DNA of 38,787 nucleotides, from the IMG/VR virus record IMGVR_UViG_3300043395_003362, positions 1 through 38,787 of that record. The stretch is one strand, 5' to 3'. Positions 1-9,363 of this stretch are shown here, in pieces. Within the stretch, counting starts at the first letter, position 1, and each line of letters opens with the position of its first letter. The position numbers were made by a program, and so were the translations under genes. Source of the DNA: a virus. The notes under the pieces are model-generated. The model ran no database searches. It had not been told where the DNA came from and worked only from the letters and a program-made list of their open reading frames with translations.

Positions 1-209
1 CCTATCGGGCCTGTCGAGGGACTTCCAATCGGGTAATACGCAATTGGGTGCCAACGCATCGGGCCGTGCGCAGATCGTCCTTGACGACATTCAGAGCGAC
101 CGCTTCGCGCTCTTTCAGTTGCACGACTCGCTCAGCATGGTCGACGTCGGCGCGCTCGTAATCGACGAGGCGCGCGCCATCGCGGCCGAGTGTCCCAAGA
201 GCGAGCAGG
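1..209. repeat. terminal overlap, left copy
   Basis: These bases recur at the right end (38579-38787) with one difference, T at 82 versus C at 38660, which leaves a Leu codon of the portal gene unchanged. The portal reading frame continues across the junction. This is best explained as assembly overlap of a circular or circularly permuted genome. A true short terminal repeat inside a portal gene is much less likely. Confidence 0.9.
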
Positions 210-808
210 CGCCGTGGATCCGCGAACACAAGTGGGGGAAGGTCGAGCTTGACGAAGGGCTCTACCAACTCAAGCTCGAACCGATGAGCTACCTACCCGA
301 CACGCGCGCGGGTCAGCTCGCGGCGATCGAGCAGTACGCGCAGGCTGGCCTCATCTCGGATCCGACCGAGGTGCTCGACCAGATGGATAACCCCGACCTT
401 CAGCGGATGAATCGCAGCAAGCTCGGGCCCCGTCGCGCCATCGAGCGCGTGATGGAAGGTCTGGCCGACGTCGACGTCGACTTGTACACGCTCTCGCCGG
501 ATTCGTTCTTTCCCCTCGAGCAAGGCATCGCCACGGCGAGGGCCGAACTCGACGATGCATGGGCCAACGATGCCCCCTCGGAGGTCTGCGAGCGGTTCCG
601 TCAGTGGATCCGCCTTGCGGACTACCAACTCCAACAGATGCAACCACCGGCACCCGCTGCCGCAGCTCCCCCGCCCGCGGTTCAAGGCCCGGGCGGTCTC
701 CCACCTCCTGGTGGCGGAATGCCGGTGGGTGCAGCTCTGCCTGCCGACATGGCGATGGCAGCGCAAGCCGCGCCAGCTGACATGGCGATGGCGCAAGGAC
801 TCGCATGA
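1..808 (+). CDS. portal protein, C-terminal part (continues from 38787)
   Basis: This completes the portal gene begun at 37449; codons are read from base 2 and the stop is TGA at 806-808. The segment holds the conserved LSRDFQSG and GANASGRAQ stretch, then helical sequence typical of the portal wing and crown. The last 55 or so residues are a low-complexity Pro/Ala/Gly tail in which PADMAMA occurs twice. The downstream gene starts at 805, so stop and start overlap by four bases (ATGA), suggesting translational coupling. Confidence 0.9.
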   Translation, partial: LSGLSRDFQSGNTQLGANASGRAQIVLDDIQSDRFALFQLHDSLSMVDVGALVIDEARAIAAECPKSEQAPWIREHKWGKVELDEGLYQLKLEPMSYLPDTRAGQLAAIEQYAQAGLISDPTEVLDQMDNPDLQRMNRSKLGPRRAIERVMEGLADVDVDLYTLSPDSFFPLEQGIATARAELDDAWANDAPSEVCERFRQWIRLADYQLQQMQPPAPAAAAPPPAVQGPGGLPPPGGGMPVGAALPADMAMAAQAAPADMAMAQGLA

Positions 809-1902
809 GCGACGCAGCGATCACGATTGACCCCGGCGCCGGTGCGCCTAGCGCGCCCCCTGAGGCCCCGAGCGCGCCCGCAGAGAGCGTTGAACTCCAA
901 ACCTGGTACGAGCCGAAGAAGCTCGACCCGGCGCTCATAGAGCGGCTCATGGCGAAGCAGGCCGAGCGCGAGGCGCCCCCGGTGGCTGCCACTGCGCCCG
1001 CGGAGCCAGCGCCGGACCAGAAGCCGCCCGCGCCAGCGGCTGCCGACGCCAAGGCCGAACCCAAGGCCCAGACCCCGGCGGAGGCCGTGGCGGCATGGGA
1101 GCGCGTCAACCTGCGCAACGCCGAGCTCGAACGCCGTGAGAAGGAGCTGGCCGAGCGCGAGAGCAAGGTGCGCGACGTTTCGGCCCGGTTTGGACAGGAT
1201 CCGCTCGAGACCATCCGCGACCTCGCACGCGCGAGCCTCGGGCCTGGCGCGACGCCAGAAGAGATCGAGGAAGAGGTCGCGGATCAGATCTACGCACTCA
1301 ACCTCCGCACCACCGGCCTCGAGGTCGACAAGAACAACCCCGCCTACCTGGCTCGCCGCAACGCCCGCGAGACACGCGCGATCAAGGCGGAGATGCGGCG
1401 CGTGCAAGAGCAAGCGAAGCTCGAGCGCGAGATGGCCGCGAAGTCCGCGGCCGAACTCGAGCACCGGCAAAAGGTTGCTGACGCAACGAAGCTCGTCGGC
1501 GCCGCCTACAAAGAACTAGCGCCGAACTTCCGCTACCTCAATTACTCGCAGCAAGACCCAGCCGAGTTGATCGTCAACTTCGTCCTACAGGAGCACGAGC
1601 GCACCGGCGAGGTCCTCGAGATCCGCCAAGCCGCCGAGGCTCTCAACAAACACTTTGAGCAGATGTACCGCCCAATTTTGGAGCGGCATGCGGCCGAGAC
1701 CGCCTCTGCTTCTAGTCCGCCGAAAGCAACTGAGCCACAGGGAGCGCCACCAGTCCGGCCTCGCTCGTTGACGAACGCTGACGCCTCCGAGGGTGCGACC
1801 GCTCATCGTTACACGATGGATGAGTACGGTCGCCCACCGCCTCAGGAGGTACGTTGGCGTGACTCGATGGAGCGATTCCTGGCCAAGCAACGGCCCGGCT
1901 GA
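805..1902 (+). CDS. putative capsid scaffolding protein
   Basis: A 365-residue protein placed exactly between portal and major capsid, the usual place for a scaffold. Residues 1-95 are Pro/Ala-rich and probably disordered. Residues about 96-230 are rich in Glu, Arg, Lys and Ala with heptad-like spacing, so long helices or coiled coil are expected. The C-terminal 60 residues are Pro/Ser-rich and then basic. Scaffolds guide procapsid assembly and are then removed. The assignment rests on position and composition, not on a recognised motif. It is coupled to portal by an ATGA overlap. Confidence 0.65.
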   Translation: MSDAAITIDPGAGAPSAPPEAPSAPAESVELQTWYEPKKLDPALIERLMAKQAEREAPPVAATAPAEPAPDQKPPAPAAADAKAEPKAQTPAEAVAAWERVNLRNAELERREKELAERESKVRDVSARFGQDPLETIRDLARASLGPGATPEEIEEEVADQIYALNLRTTGLEVDKNNPAYLARRNARETRAIKAEMRRVQEQAKLEREMAAKSAAELEHRQKVADATKLVGAAYKELAPNFRYLNYSQQDPAELIVNFVLQEHERTGEVLEIRQAAEALNKHFEQMYRPILERHAAETASASSPPKATEPQGAPPVRPRSLTNADASEGATAHRYTMDEYGRPPPQEVRWRDSMERFLAKQRPG

Positions 1903-1933
1903 TCCCTCGTCGAGTGGCGGACTCCTTTTACGC

Positions 1934-1940
1934 AAGGAGA
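1934..1940 (+). promoter_or_regulatory. strong ribosome-binding site of the capsid gene
   Basis: AAGGAGA lies seven bases before the ATG at 1948. It supports this start over the second Met five codons later and fits the high expression expected for the major capsid protein. Confidence 0.7.
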
Positions 1941-1947
1941 TCCGACC

Positions 1948-3225
1948 ATGGGTATCGACATGTCTACGTACGCTGCAATGTTGAAAGAACATTACAGCCC
2001 AGGTGAGGTAGAAAACATCGGCTTTGACGGCAACGCCTGCTTTGCGCTGATGAAGAAGAAGCGCCAGATGTTGGTGGGCGGCAAGAAGTGGATCCAGCCT
2101 GTCGGCACATCGCTCGTTAATCGAGGATCGTCGACGTTCTCAACCGCTAACGGTGCGTCCGGCGGCGGCGTCGCGAACAACCAATCAAACTACGATGCGT
2201 TCGAGGTCGAGCGCGCTGCGCACTACCGCGTTGCGCGCCTCGACAATCAGACCCTCGAAGCGTCCGATACTGGCAAGATCGACGCATTCGAGCCGGCGAT
2301 CGACGAAGTGAACAGGTGCATCAAGGCGGAAGGCAACTGGGCCAACTTCCGTATGTACCGCGGTCGCGGCGGGTGGATCGGGAGGATGACTAACACGGCC
2401 TTTAACACCACCGCGATCACTGTCGACGATCCGGCGGCGCTCTGGGCCGTCAGCAAGAATGACGTGATCCGGTTCTCGTCGACGGATGGCACGTCCGGCG
2501 CGTTGCGTGCCGGCTCGCTGACCGTTGCTAGCGTCGTGCACCCGGCTCCGGGAGGCACTGGCATCATCAACGTGACCGCGAACATTGACCCGACGATCAC
2601 GGGCCCGACGACGAACGACTACATCTTCCTCGACGGCGACTTCGGCGCCGCTCCCGCCGGATTTTCGGATTACGTTCCGGACACCGCGGCCGAAGCGGCC
2701 ACGACCCTCTTCGGGTTCGATCGAAGCGTCGACAACCGGCTCGGCGGAGCGCGCGTTGATGGTCGCTCGATGTCGATCCATGAACTCATCACCGACATGG
2801 TGTCGGTGCACGTGTCGTTCAGTGGCGAGTACGCGAGCGGTCGTAAGACGCTGTTCGCGCACCCGTTCACCTTGGGCAACCTGAGTAAGCAGATCGACGG
2901 TAAGTGGATTATTATGCAGGCCGCGAGCTACGAAGGTGGCAAGTCGGCGTCGATCGGAGTGCGCGCCTTCCAGGTGGACATGATGGGCGTTCAGCTCAAC
3001 ATCATCCCGGACCGCATGTGCCCGGTGAAGCGCACCTACCTGATCGACCTCGAAGCGTGGACCCTCTTCCACACGGCCACCTTCCCGCACTTCCTCCTCG
3101 AGAAATATGGAAATGGCGTGCTCAAGCCATCTGAGACGCTCGATGGTTGGGAAACCCGTGTAGGCGGTTATTTGAATAGCTGTACAAAGTCGCCTCAAAG
3201 TAACGTCGTCGGGCTAGTCGCCTAA
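1948..3225 (+). CDS. major capsid protein
   Basis: A 425-residue protein after portal and putative scaffold, as expected for the major head protein (HK97 fold expected). The N-terminus (MSTYAAMLKEHY) resembles the opening of podovirus capsid proteins. A central part, about residues 160-235, alternates short beta strands with turns (NDVIRFSS, TNDYIFLDGD), a pattern seen in many capsid proteins with an inserted or A-domain beta region. The end is an Arg/Gly-containing stretch (DGWETRVGG). No protease gene is seen nearby. The call rests mainly on gene order, length and the strong ribosome-binding site. Confidence 0.85.
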   Translation: MGIDMSTYAAMLKEHYSPGEVENIGFDGNACFALMKKKRQMLVGGKKWIQPVGTSLVNRGSSTFSTANGASGGGVANNQSNYDAFEVERAAHYRVARLDNQTLEASDTGKIDAFEPAIDEVNRCIKAEGNWANFRMYRGRGGWIGRMTNTAFNTTAITVDDPAALWAVSKNDVIRFSSTDGTSGALRAGSLTVASVVHPAPGGTGIINVTANIDPTITGPTTNDYIFLDGDFGAAPAGFSDYVPDTAAEAATTLFGFDRSVDNRLGGARVDGRSMSIHELITDMVSVHVSFSGEYASGRKTLFAHPFTLGNLSKQIDGKWIIMQAASYEGGKSASIGVRAFQVDMMGVQLNIIPDRMCPVKRTYLIDLEAWTLFHTATFPHFLLEKYGNGVLKPSETLDGWETRVGGYLNSCTKSPQSNVVGLVA

Positions 3226-3235
3226 GGGAGAACTC

Positions 3236-3649
3236 ATGGCCTTTAACCGAACAGTACAGTTGGTCAAGAGCACGGCGGTTGAGGCCGTCATGGTCTTCGC
3301 CGACTTCACGGGAGCGGGCGCGGCGGCACCGACGGTGTCGGCGTCGACCGTGCTCCTCCCCAAGGACAACTTCGCCAGCTCGATTGACCTCACGGACACG
3401 ACGATTACGCGGAACGGGGCCGGTGACTACACGTTCCTATTCCCGCAATCGCCGGCGACGGTTCTCAACGTGTCCGCGGGTGCGCGCGGGGCGACCGATC
3501 TGGCCGCCACCGTGTCGACCTGGTCCATCTCAGATGGGCGTCTATCGGTGACGGTCAAAACGTGGACGCCAGCCGGCGTCGCGACGGACCTGGCCGATGG
3601 GACCGACTTCTTGCGGGTCGCCATCGTCGGCAACTTGAGCACCACGTAA
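3236..3649 (+). CDS. putative head decoration or minor structural protein
   Basis: A 137-residue protein immediately after the capsid gene, with GGGAGAA before its ATG. The sequence is almost entirely short beta-strand-like Thr/Ser/Val/Ala segments (for example NGAGDYTFLFPQ and DGRLSVTVKTW) without Cys or a catalytic motif. Small all-beta proteins here commonly bind the capsid outer surface in other phages. No specific family is recognised, so the role is inferred from position. Confidence 0.5.
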   Translation: MAFNRTVQLVKSTAVEAVMVFADFTGAGAAAPTVSASTVLLPKDNFASSIDLTDTTITRNGAGDYTFLFPQSPATVLNVSAGARGATDLAATVSTWSISDGRLSVTVKTWTPAGVATDLADGTDFLRVAIVGNLSTT

Positions 3650-3655
3650 TCGACT

Positions 3656-3661
3656 AGGAGG
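3656..3661 (+). promoter_or_regulatory. strong ribosome-binding site of the adaptor gene
   Basis: AGGAGG lies four bases before the ATG at 3666, fixing the start of the head-tail adaptor gene. Confidence 0.6.
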
Positions 3662-3665
3662 CCCC

Positions 3666-4343
3666 ATGCCGGTCACGCTCACGTTGGCACAGCTTAGGAC
3701 ACGCGTTCGATTCCTCGGGGACTTCGAGAACTCGAGGGTGATCAGCGACGCGCGTCTGAACGAGGTGATCAACACGAACTTGCGCCGGCTATGGGACCTC
3801 CTGCTCGACCACCGTGTAACGCCCTATGTTGTGCAGCAGGGCGGCAATCCGACCACGGTCGCCGGACAGTCCGATGTCGACCTGGCTGCGAACTTCTACC
3901 GCTTGCGCCAGGTCCTGGTGCAAAACAGCGGCTATTGGTATCCGCTCCACGAGGTCAACCGCACCGAGGCGTGGCGCTACCAGCAGGGGCCGCAGCCGTG
4001 CGGCCTGCGGTACACGTTCCGCAGTAACACGCTCCGGTTCTTTCCCACGCCGGACGCGGAGTACCCGTTACAGATCGAGTACTACCCGACAATGACGGCG
4101 CTCACCCTGGATGCGTCGACGTTCGACTTCGTATCGGGGTCGGATGACTGGCTCGTCACGAGGTGCGTCTACGATCTGAAGATGCGCGAGTCCATGCCGG
4201 CCGGCGAGTGGCTGCAACGCGCACAGCTGCGCGAGCAGGAACTCGTCGACAGCATCTCGGACGTGAACGGCGGCGAGCCGTTCCTCTTGTCCGGCGGCGT
4301 CGACACGTATTACGGCGACGGTTGGGGCGGGTGGAACTGGTGA
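3666..4343 (+). CDS. head-tail adaptor protein
   Basis: A 225-residue protein matching the short-tail adaptor family of P22 gp4 and T7 gp11 type, which binds beneath the portal and carries the tail nozzle. Seen: an N-terminal helical part typical of the family (LAQLRTRVRFLGD, then DARLNEVINTNLRRLWDLL), a middle with FYRLRQVLV, PLHEVNRTE and a beta segment ending in LQIEYYP, and helices at about 160-195 (DDWLVTRCVYDLKMRES). The last 20 residues are Gly/Trp/Tyr-rich. Its place between head genes and the nozzle gene supports the call. Confidence 0.75.
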   Translation: MPVTLTLAQLRTRVRFLGDFENSRVISDARLNEVINTNLRRLWDLLLDHRVTPYVVQQGGNPTTVAGQSDVDLAANFYRLRQVLVQNSGYWYPLHEVNRTEAWRYQQGPQPCGLRYTFRSNTLRFFPTPDAEYPLQIEYYPTMTALTLDASTFDFVSGSDDWLVTRCVYDLKMRESMPAGEWLQRAQLREQELVDSISDVNGGEPFLLSGGVDTYYGDGWGGWNW

Positions 4344-4357
4344 GGGGGGCGCGGTAA

Positions 4358-5032
4358 ATGCCCCGCGCGTACCCGACACGCCCGGCGCAGGCGCGCGTGG
4401 TGGCGGCGCCGCTGGTCGAAGATCCGACCGTGGCGCGTGCCATTGCGCAGGTGTCAGACGCAGTCGCCGAGGAACAGCGCAACCCGATCATTCCGCGCTC
4501 GGGCGTTATGGGTGAACTCTTTTACCGCCAGCGGAATGGGACGCTAGCCGCCTTGGCCCCGGGGGCCGAGGACGAGCAACTCCTGGTCGTGGACAACGTT
4601 CCCGCCTGGCGGAGCGCCGCGGTGCATGGCGACTACGTGATGACCACTGCGGGCAGCTCGCTGACGCAGCTCGCAGCCAACTGGGCCTATGGGATCCTCG
4701 GGTCCTATGGGCTCATCACGTCAACTGCCGCGACCGTTGCTGCGTGGTCGCCGCCGCTCATCGTGGGAGATCGGGCGAAGTCGCTCACGCTTCTGCTCGG
4801 GGGAGACAGCGCCGTCGATGCTACAATTACCGTGATCCATCGGGCCGCGAATGGAACGAACGTATCGCTTCAGAGCACCACGTTCTCCAACGTGGGGCCC
4901 GTGTCGCCGCTGTCATACGACTTCTCCGACTTCACGCTCGCGCCTGGTGAGTCGATCGTGGTTGGTGTCGCTGCGAATGCTGCGAACCTAACGGTATACA
5001 CGCTCCGCCTTACCTACGATCACCCAGCCTGA
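4358..5032 (+). CDS. structural protein with shared C-terminal beta domain
   Basis: A 224-residue virion protein of unknown role. Residues 1-50 are helical and basic; the middle includes GELFYRQRNGTL, typical of fibre-like proteins. Residues 118-224 closely resemble the C-terminal domain of the next gene: both read G-I/L-x-x-T-A-A-T-x-A-x-W, then PL-x-x-GDR-x-K, then TTFSN, and end in L-T-Y/F-D-x-P. This points to a duplicated beta-sandwich module, possibly for trimerisation or surface binding. The gene lies between adaptor and nozzle, where head-fibre or tail-fibre genes are sometimes found. Confidence 0.6.
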   Translation: MPRAYPTRPAQARVVAAPLVEDPTVARAIAQVSDAVAEEQRNPIIPRSGVMGELFYRQRNGTLAALAPGAEDEQLLVVDNVPAWRSAAVHGDYVMTTAGSSLTQLAANWAYGILGSYGLITSTAATVAAWSPPLIVGDRAKSLTLLLGGDSAVDATITVIHRAANGTNVSLQSTTFSNVGPVSPLSYDFSDFTLAPGESIVVGVAANAANLTVYTLRLTYDHPA

Positions 5033-5042
5033 GGACGCCGCC

Positions 5043-6230
5043 ATGCCATTGCCGCCTAGCACGTACATGTCCCTCGTTCTCCCGACGCCCGGCGCCGATT
5101 CGGGAGTGTGGGATGACTACCTGAACGCGGCACTCGGCGGCCTCGTCGACGCGCACACGCACATCCCCGGCGAAGGGCGCCAGGTGCCGACGGCGGGCAT
5201 CAACATCAACGAGGACCTGTCCATCGGGAGCAACCGTCTCACGTTCGTGAACGGCACGGCGTACAACAACCTCCCGGCAGTACTCACGACGGGAGCGCGT
5301 GAAACGTTCGTCTCTGGCGGCAACCTGTACTACCGCAACAACTCGGGCCAGAACGTACGCATCACGCTCGGCTCGACGATCGACTTCACGGGATTCGGGG
5401 GCATCGGCGGCGATTACGCAACGGTCGGCGCGCTCCTCCAGTACGTCGACTCGGGCGACAAGTACCAGTTCCTCCAGGAGGATGTTCTCGGGGTCCGGCA
5501 CTTCGCGAAGAACGAATCGGCCGACGTCATCCTGCACCCATTCCACGCTGCGGGCGCGCCTGGCGACGTCGTACCAGCGACGACAATCAAAGCGAACGCA
5601 TCGCTCGCGGCTTCGTACTCCCTCACGTTGCCGACGGGGCTGCCGGCCGGGTCTACGGTGGTCAAGGTCGACAATACCGGCGCATTGTCGTTCCCCGACA
5701 ACGCCGGCAATCTCACCGTCGACGACCTTACGGTCGAAGGGGCGGCGACGTTCGAGGCTAACGCGACGTTTGAGTCCACAGCGACATTTGAGCAGGACGC
5801 GACGTTTCAGGCCGATATCAAGCATGGAGATCGTGTTCTCGCCGTTACGTCCTACGCGTTCCAGCTCGGAACCGCCGCCGACTGGAACGTCCTGGGGCTC
5901 GGCATCATTAATACGACGGCGGCCACTTTCGCGTATTGGACATCCCCGCTTCTCACCGGCGACCGCGTTAAGACGATCACGTTTCGCATGGAGGGGAACA
6001 TCGGAACGACCGGCGATGTCAACGCAACGGCGTTCCTAGTCAGCGCGACAGGCACGACGAACATCATCGGCAGCACAACGTTTTCAAACTTGCCCGTCGC
6101 GGATGACGATTACGTTCTCGATCTAACCGACTCCACCCTTGCGGCCGGCGAGACCGTGTTTTTCTCGTTGGAGTTCACCGAGTCCGGCATGGGCCTCTAC
6201 AACGCTCGCCTAACGTTTGACCGCCCCTAG
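5043..6230 (+). CDS. fibre-like structural protein
   Basis: A 395-residue virion protein. The N-terminal 60 residues (GVWDDYLNAALGGLVDAHTH and following) resemble the attachment end of many phage fibre or structural proteins, where a W-x-x-x-L-N and D-x-H-x-H pattern is common. Residues 222-258 hold LTVDDLTVEGAATF and then four hexapeptide repeats (ATFEAN, ATFEST, ATFEQD, ATFQAD), as expected for a triple-stranded beta stalk. Residues 287-395 are the beta domain shared with the preceding gene. It may be a head or tail fibre; receptor or partner is unknown. Confidence 0.6.
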   Translation: MPLPPSTYMSLVLPTPGADSGVWDDYLNAALGGLVDAHTHIPGEGRQVPTAGININEDLSIGSNRLTFVNGTAYNNLPAVLTTGARETFVSGGNLYYRNNSGQNVRITLGSTIDFTGFGGIGGDYATVGALLQYVDSGDKYQFLQEDVLGVRHFAKNESADVILHPFHAAGAPGDVVPATTIKANASLAASYSLTLPTGLPAGSTVVKVDNTGALSFPDNAGNLTVDDLTVEGAATFEANATFESTATFEQDATFQADIKHGDRVLAVTSYAFQLGTAADWNVLGLGIINTTAATFAYWTSPLLTGDRVKTITFRMEGNIGTTGDVNATAFLVSATGTTNIIGSTTFSNLPVADDDYVLDLTDSTLAAGETVFFSLEFTESGMGLYNARLTFDRP

Positions 6231-6233
6231 ACC

Positions 6234-9200
6234 ATGGCCCTGAGCGAAATCGCCATACCGATCGCCTTCGCCGGCGGCGTCGACACGAAGGGGGATCCAA
6301 AAACGATCATCCCGGCGAAGCTACTCGACTTGCAGAACGCGACGTTTACGCGTTCGGGCACTCTGTCGAAGCGCACCGGCTACGACGCGCTCTCGCGCCT
6401 CGTCGACGGCCAGGATGATCCGTATGTGTCGCCGCACTCCATCGCCGCCCGCGGCGAGGAGCTCGTCCTGTTCGCCGACGATCACCTGCTGAGCTACCGC
6501 GAGTCATCGGACACGTGGAGCAAGGTCGGTTACGCGTATCCGATCACCGACACCGAGCGCGACATCGCGGCGACGTCGTCCGACCAGTCGCTCGCCGACT
6601 TGGCGACGCTTGATGGCATCACGGTCGTGGCGTGGGAGGACTCGCGGGGGGGCGTGTGGTACTCGATCGCAGAAAGCGCAACGGGGCGTCTCTTGCGCGC
6701 CCCGGGACAACTCGATGCCGCCGGCGAGCGCCCACGGGTCGTGGTGTGCGGTGACCGCCTCCATGTGTATTACGTGGTCGCATCTGCGTCGCAGATCCGC
6801 GTGCTGGTCGTAAATCCGTCGACATATGACGCCAACGCGACGACGGCCATTCTGGTCGACGACATCAACGCCGCGGTGCCGAACTATGACGCCATGACGC
6901 TACCGCCGCTCCTCGGCGCCGGCGCGTGCATTGTGTGGATCTTAGCGACGGGGGGGTACCGGGTTGGGTACGTCGACCCGTCGGGAGTGATCGGCGGCGC
7001 CGGCATCGGCTGGCCGTCGGCGGCGTCGTGGCCAACGGATGCGATCGATGGCCCGGTGTCGATCGCCGCGGGTTCGCAGGCCGGCATCGATGAGCCGTTC
7101 CTGGCGGTGTTCTGGGGCGACGGGTTCGATCTGAAATACCGCTTCCTACAGGCCGCGTCGCTTTACACGAGCATCGCCAACGGCACGCCGCTCACACGCA
7201 CGAGCACGTATGCGCGGATCGCAACGGCGACGCGTATAAACACTGCGGCGGCGAAATTCTGCGTGAACGTGTGGGCCGAGGAGGAAGCGACGGCGGGCAT
7301 CGCCAACGATCCGGACAACCGCGTGTGGTTCGCCACCGTGCAGATCGACGGCGGCGATTCCGTGAGCTCCGTGCCCCTCCGAGGTCATGGCCTCGTGAGC
7401 CGCGGGTTCACCCACAATAACCGGTGCTACGCGTGCGTCGTGCACCCGGTGCCGTTCTTCCCGTACGTGGCGCTTGTGAACAATCACATCGAGGACACGG
7501 GGACCCCAATCTATAGCGCCGCCGGTCGGTTCTGCGTCGGCACGTCCGATGGCCTTCCGACCCGGCGCCATTTGCCGAGCATGAGCGCCATCGCCGGGGG
7601 TTTTCAGTTCGCCGCGCTCGCGCGCGAGCAAGTGGACGCCAATCCGAGCGGCCAACAGTTCACAGAGACCGGCATCCGGCAGATCCGTCTGATGATGGAT
7701 GACCCGAATGCGCTCCAGTCGGTCACCTGGGCAACGGACCTCATCATCGCCGGCGCGCTCCCGATGCGTTACGACGGCGATACTATCGCCGAGTTCTCGT
7801 TCCTCACGGCACCCGACGATATCGCTCCGGCGGTGGCGTCCACGACCGGCGGCGATGGGCTCACGCTCCTGGGGACGTACCTCTATCGGTGCTGCTATGA
7901 GGAGGTCGACGCGCAAGGGCTCGTCCATCCGGGCGGCATGTCGATCGACCTCGCCGTGCAACTCACCGGCACCGAGAACACGGTGACGATCCAGATCCCC
8001 ACGTACCGCCTCACGGCCAAGCGTGAGTCATCGGTGCGCATCGGCGTGTTTCGGACCGAGGCAAACGACACCGCGGGCGATGTGCCGGCGTTTTACCGCG
8101 TGACGTCGCTCAACCCGTCGAGCACCACGGGTCCCAACCGGTACGTGCCGAATGACACGACCGTTGACACGGTCGAGTTCGTCGACCTGTTGCCGGACCT
8201 GGCACTCCTCGAACGGGAGCGCGCGTACACAAACGAAGGCGTTCTCAGTAACGACCCGGCGCCGCTTGGGTCGGTGATCGTAAGCGGTAAAGATCGGATC
8301 TTTTGGTCGGATCCGACCGATCCGAATCTCGTCCGTTATAGCCAAACGCGACGTGACGGCTACGGCCCCGAGTCCTCGTTCGACCTATCGCTGCGCATCG
8401 ACCAATCCGGCGGCGACATCGGTGCGATGGCCATCCTCGACGATGCGTTGTTCGTGTTCGAGGAGCGCGCGGTTCTATTCGTGTTAGGGCCGGGCCCGCT
8501 CGCGAACCCCGATGCGGCGCCGCAGATCGGGTTCTCGCCGCCGGTCGAACTGCCGACGGATGCGGAGGGTTGCACGCGTCCGCGTAGCGTGGCGCAGACC
8601 AGTTCGGTCATCCTGTACCAAACGCCCGACGGCGCAATCAAACAGATCGACCGCTCGCGCCAAGTCTCGTACATCGGCGCCCCCGTCGAAGCATACAACG
8701 GACAGACCGTGACCTCCGCCGACGAGATTCCGGGCAAAGAGCAGGTCATCTTTCTGACCTCGTCGGGCCGGACGCTGCTCTATGACCACTTCCACGGCCA
8801 GTGGTCGACGTACACGAACCACACCGGCCTCGATGCTACCGTCGTCGGTGAGACGTATCACTACGTGCGATCGAACGCGTCGGACTACCGCGTATTCCGC
8901 GCGGACTCGGCGCTCTACCTCGACGCCGGCGTTTCGTACTCCATGTACATTGAGACCGCGTGGATCAAGTTCGCGCAGTACCTGCAAGGTTTGCAGAAGG
9001 TCTGGTACGCGCTGATCTTGGGCACGTACATCAGCCCGCATCAGTTGGTCGTGCGCATCGGGATCAACTACGAGAACAACTGGGGCCAGCCGTACGTCAT
9101 CGACGTTGACGCGGACCACGCGCCCACCTATTACGGCGAGGGCGGCTACGGCGTCGGCGTCTACGGCGGCGACCCGGACACCGTCTACCAGCAGAGGATC

Positions 9201-9353
9201 CACGTCGGCGCCAAGTGCGAGTCGATCCGGTTCTCGTTCAATGATGCGCTGTCCCCGGCGCCGCAAGGTGCGTCGTTTGAGTTGACGGAGTTGCTCTTGA
9301 CCGGCGGGATCATGCGGCCGAGCATGGTCTTCGGGGCCGGTCGCACACAGTAG
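6234..9353 (+). CDS. tail nozzle protein (tail tubular B-like)
   Basis: A 1039-residue protein placed where podoviruses encode the nozzle (T7 gp12 or P22 gp10 type), which prolongs the channel below the adaptor. The N-terminus is diagnostic for this group: GGVDTKGDPKTIIPAKLLDL followed by LQNATF and LSKRTGYDAL. The rest is mostly beta with repeated blade-like units (for example EELVLFADDHLLSY, DRIFWSDPTDPN, DALFVFEERAVLFVLG), consistent with the beta-propeller of nozzle proteins. The gene begins four bases after the preceding stop. Confidence 0.8.
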   Translation: MALSEIAIPIAFAGGVDTKGDPKTIIPAKLLDLQNATFTRSGTLSKRTGYDALSRLVDGQDDPYVSPHSIAARGEELVLFADDHLLSYRESSDTWSKVGYAYPITDTERDIAATSSDQSLADLATLDGITVVAWEDSRGGVWYSIAESATGRLLRAPGQLDAAGERPRVVVCGDRLHVYYVVASASQIRVLVVNPSTYDANATTAILVDDINAAVPNYDAMTLPPLLGAGACIVWILATGGYRVGYVDPSGVIGGAGIGWPSAASWPTDAIDGPVSIAAGSQAGIDEPFLAVFWGDGFDLKYRFLQAASLYTSIANGTPLTRTSTYARIATATRINTAAAKFCVNVWAEEEATAGIANDPDNRVWFATVQIDGGDSVSSVPLRGHGLVSRGFTHNNRCYACVVHPVPFFPYVALVNNHIEDTGTPIYSAAGRFCVGTSDGLPTRRHLPSMSAIAGGFQFAALAREQVDANPSGQQFTETGIRQIRLMMDDPNALQSVTWATDLIIAGALPMRYDGDTIAEFSFLTAPDDIAPAVASTTGGDGLTLLGTYLYRCCYEEVDAQGLVHPGGMSIDLAVQLTGTENTVTIQIPTYRLTAKRESSVRIGVFRTEANDTAGDVPAFYRVTSLNPSSTTGPNRYVPNDTTVDTVEFVDLLPDLALLERERAYTNEGVLSNDPAPLGSVIVSGKDRIFWSDPTDPNLVRYSQTRRDGYGPESSFDLSLRIDQSGGDIGAMAILDDALFVFEERAVLFVLGPGPLANPDAAPQIGFSPPVELPTDAEGCTRPRSVAQTSSVILYQTPDGAIKQIDRSRQVSYIGAPVEAYNGQTVTSADEIPGKEQVIFLTSSGRTLLYDHFHGQWSTYTNHTGLDATVVGETYHYVRSNASDYRVFRADSALYLDAGVSYSMYIETAWIKFAQYLQGLQKVWYALILGTYISPHQLVVRIGINYENNWGQPYVIDVDADHAPTYYGEGGYGVGVYGGDPDTVYQQRIHVGAKCESIRFSFNDALSPAPQGASFELTELLLTGGIMRPSMVFGAGRTQ

Positions 9354-9358
9354 GGAGG
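9353..9358 (+). promoter_or_regulatory. ribosome-binding site of the first ejection gene
   Basis: GGGAGG lies five bases before the ATG at 9364 and overlaps the last base of the nozzle stop codon. It supports the chosen start. Confidence 0.6.
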
Positions 9359-9363
9359 CATCA

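Noticed and set aside
2185-3198. Long minus-strand frame inside the capsid gene
   Set aside because: It is a shadow of the major capsid protein caused by high GC; Arg/Val/His-rich and without a ribosome-binding site.
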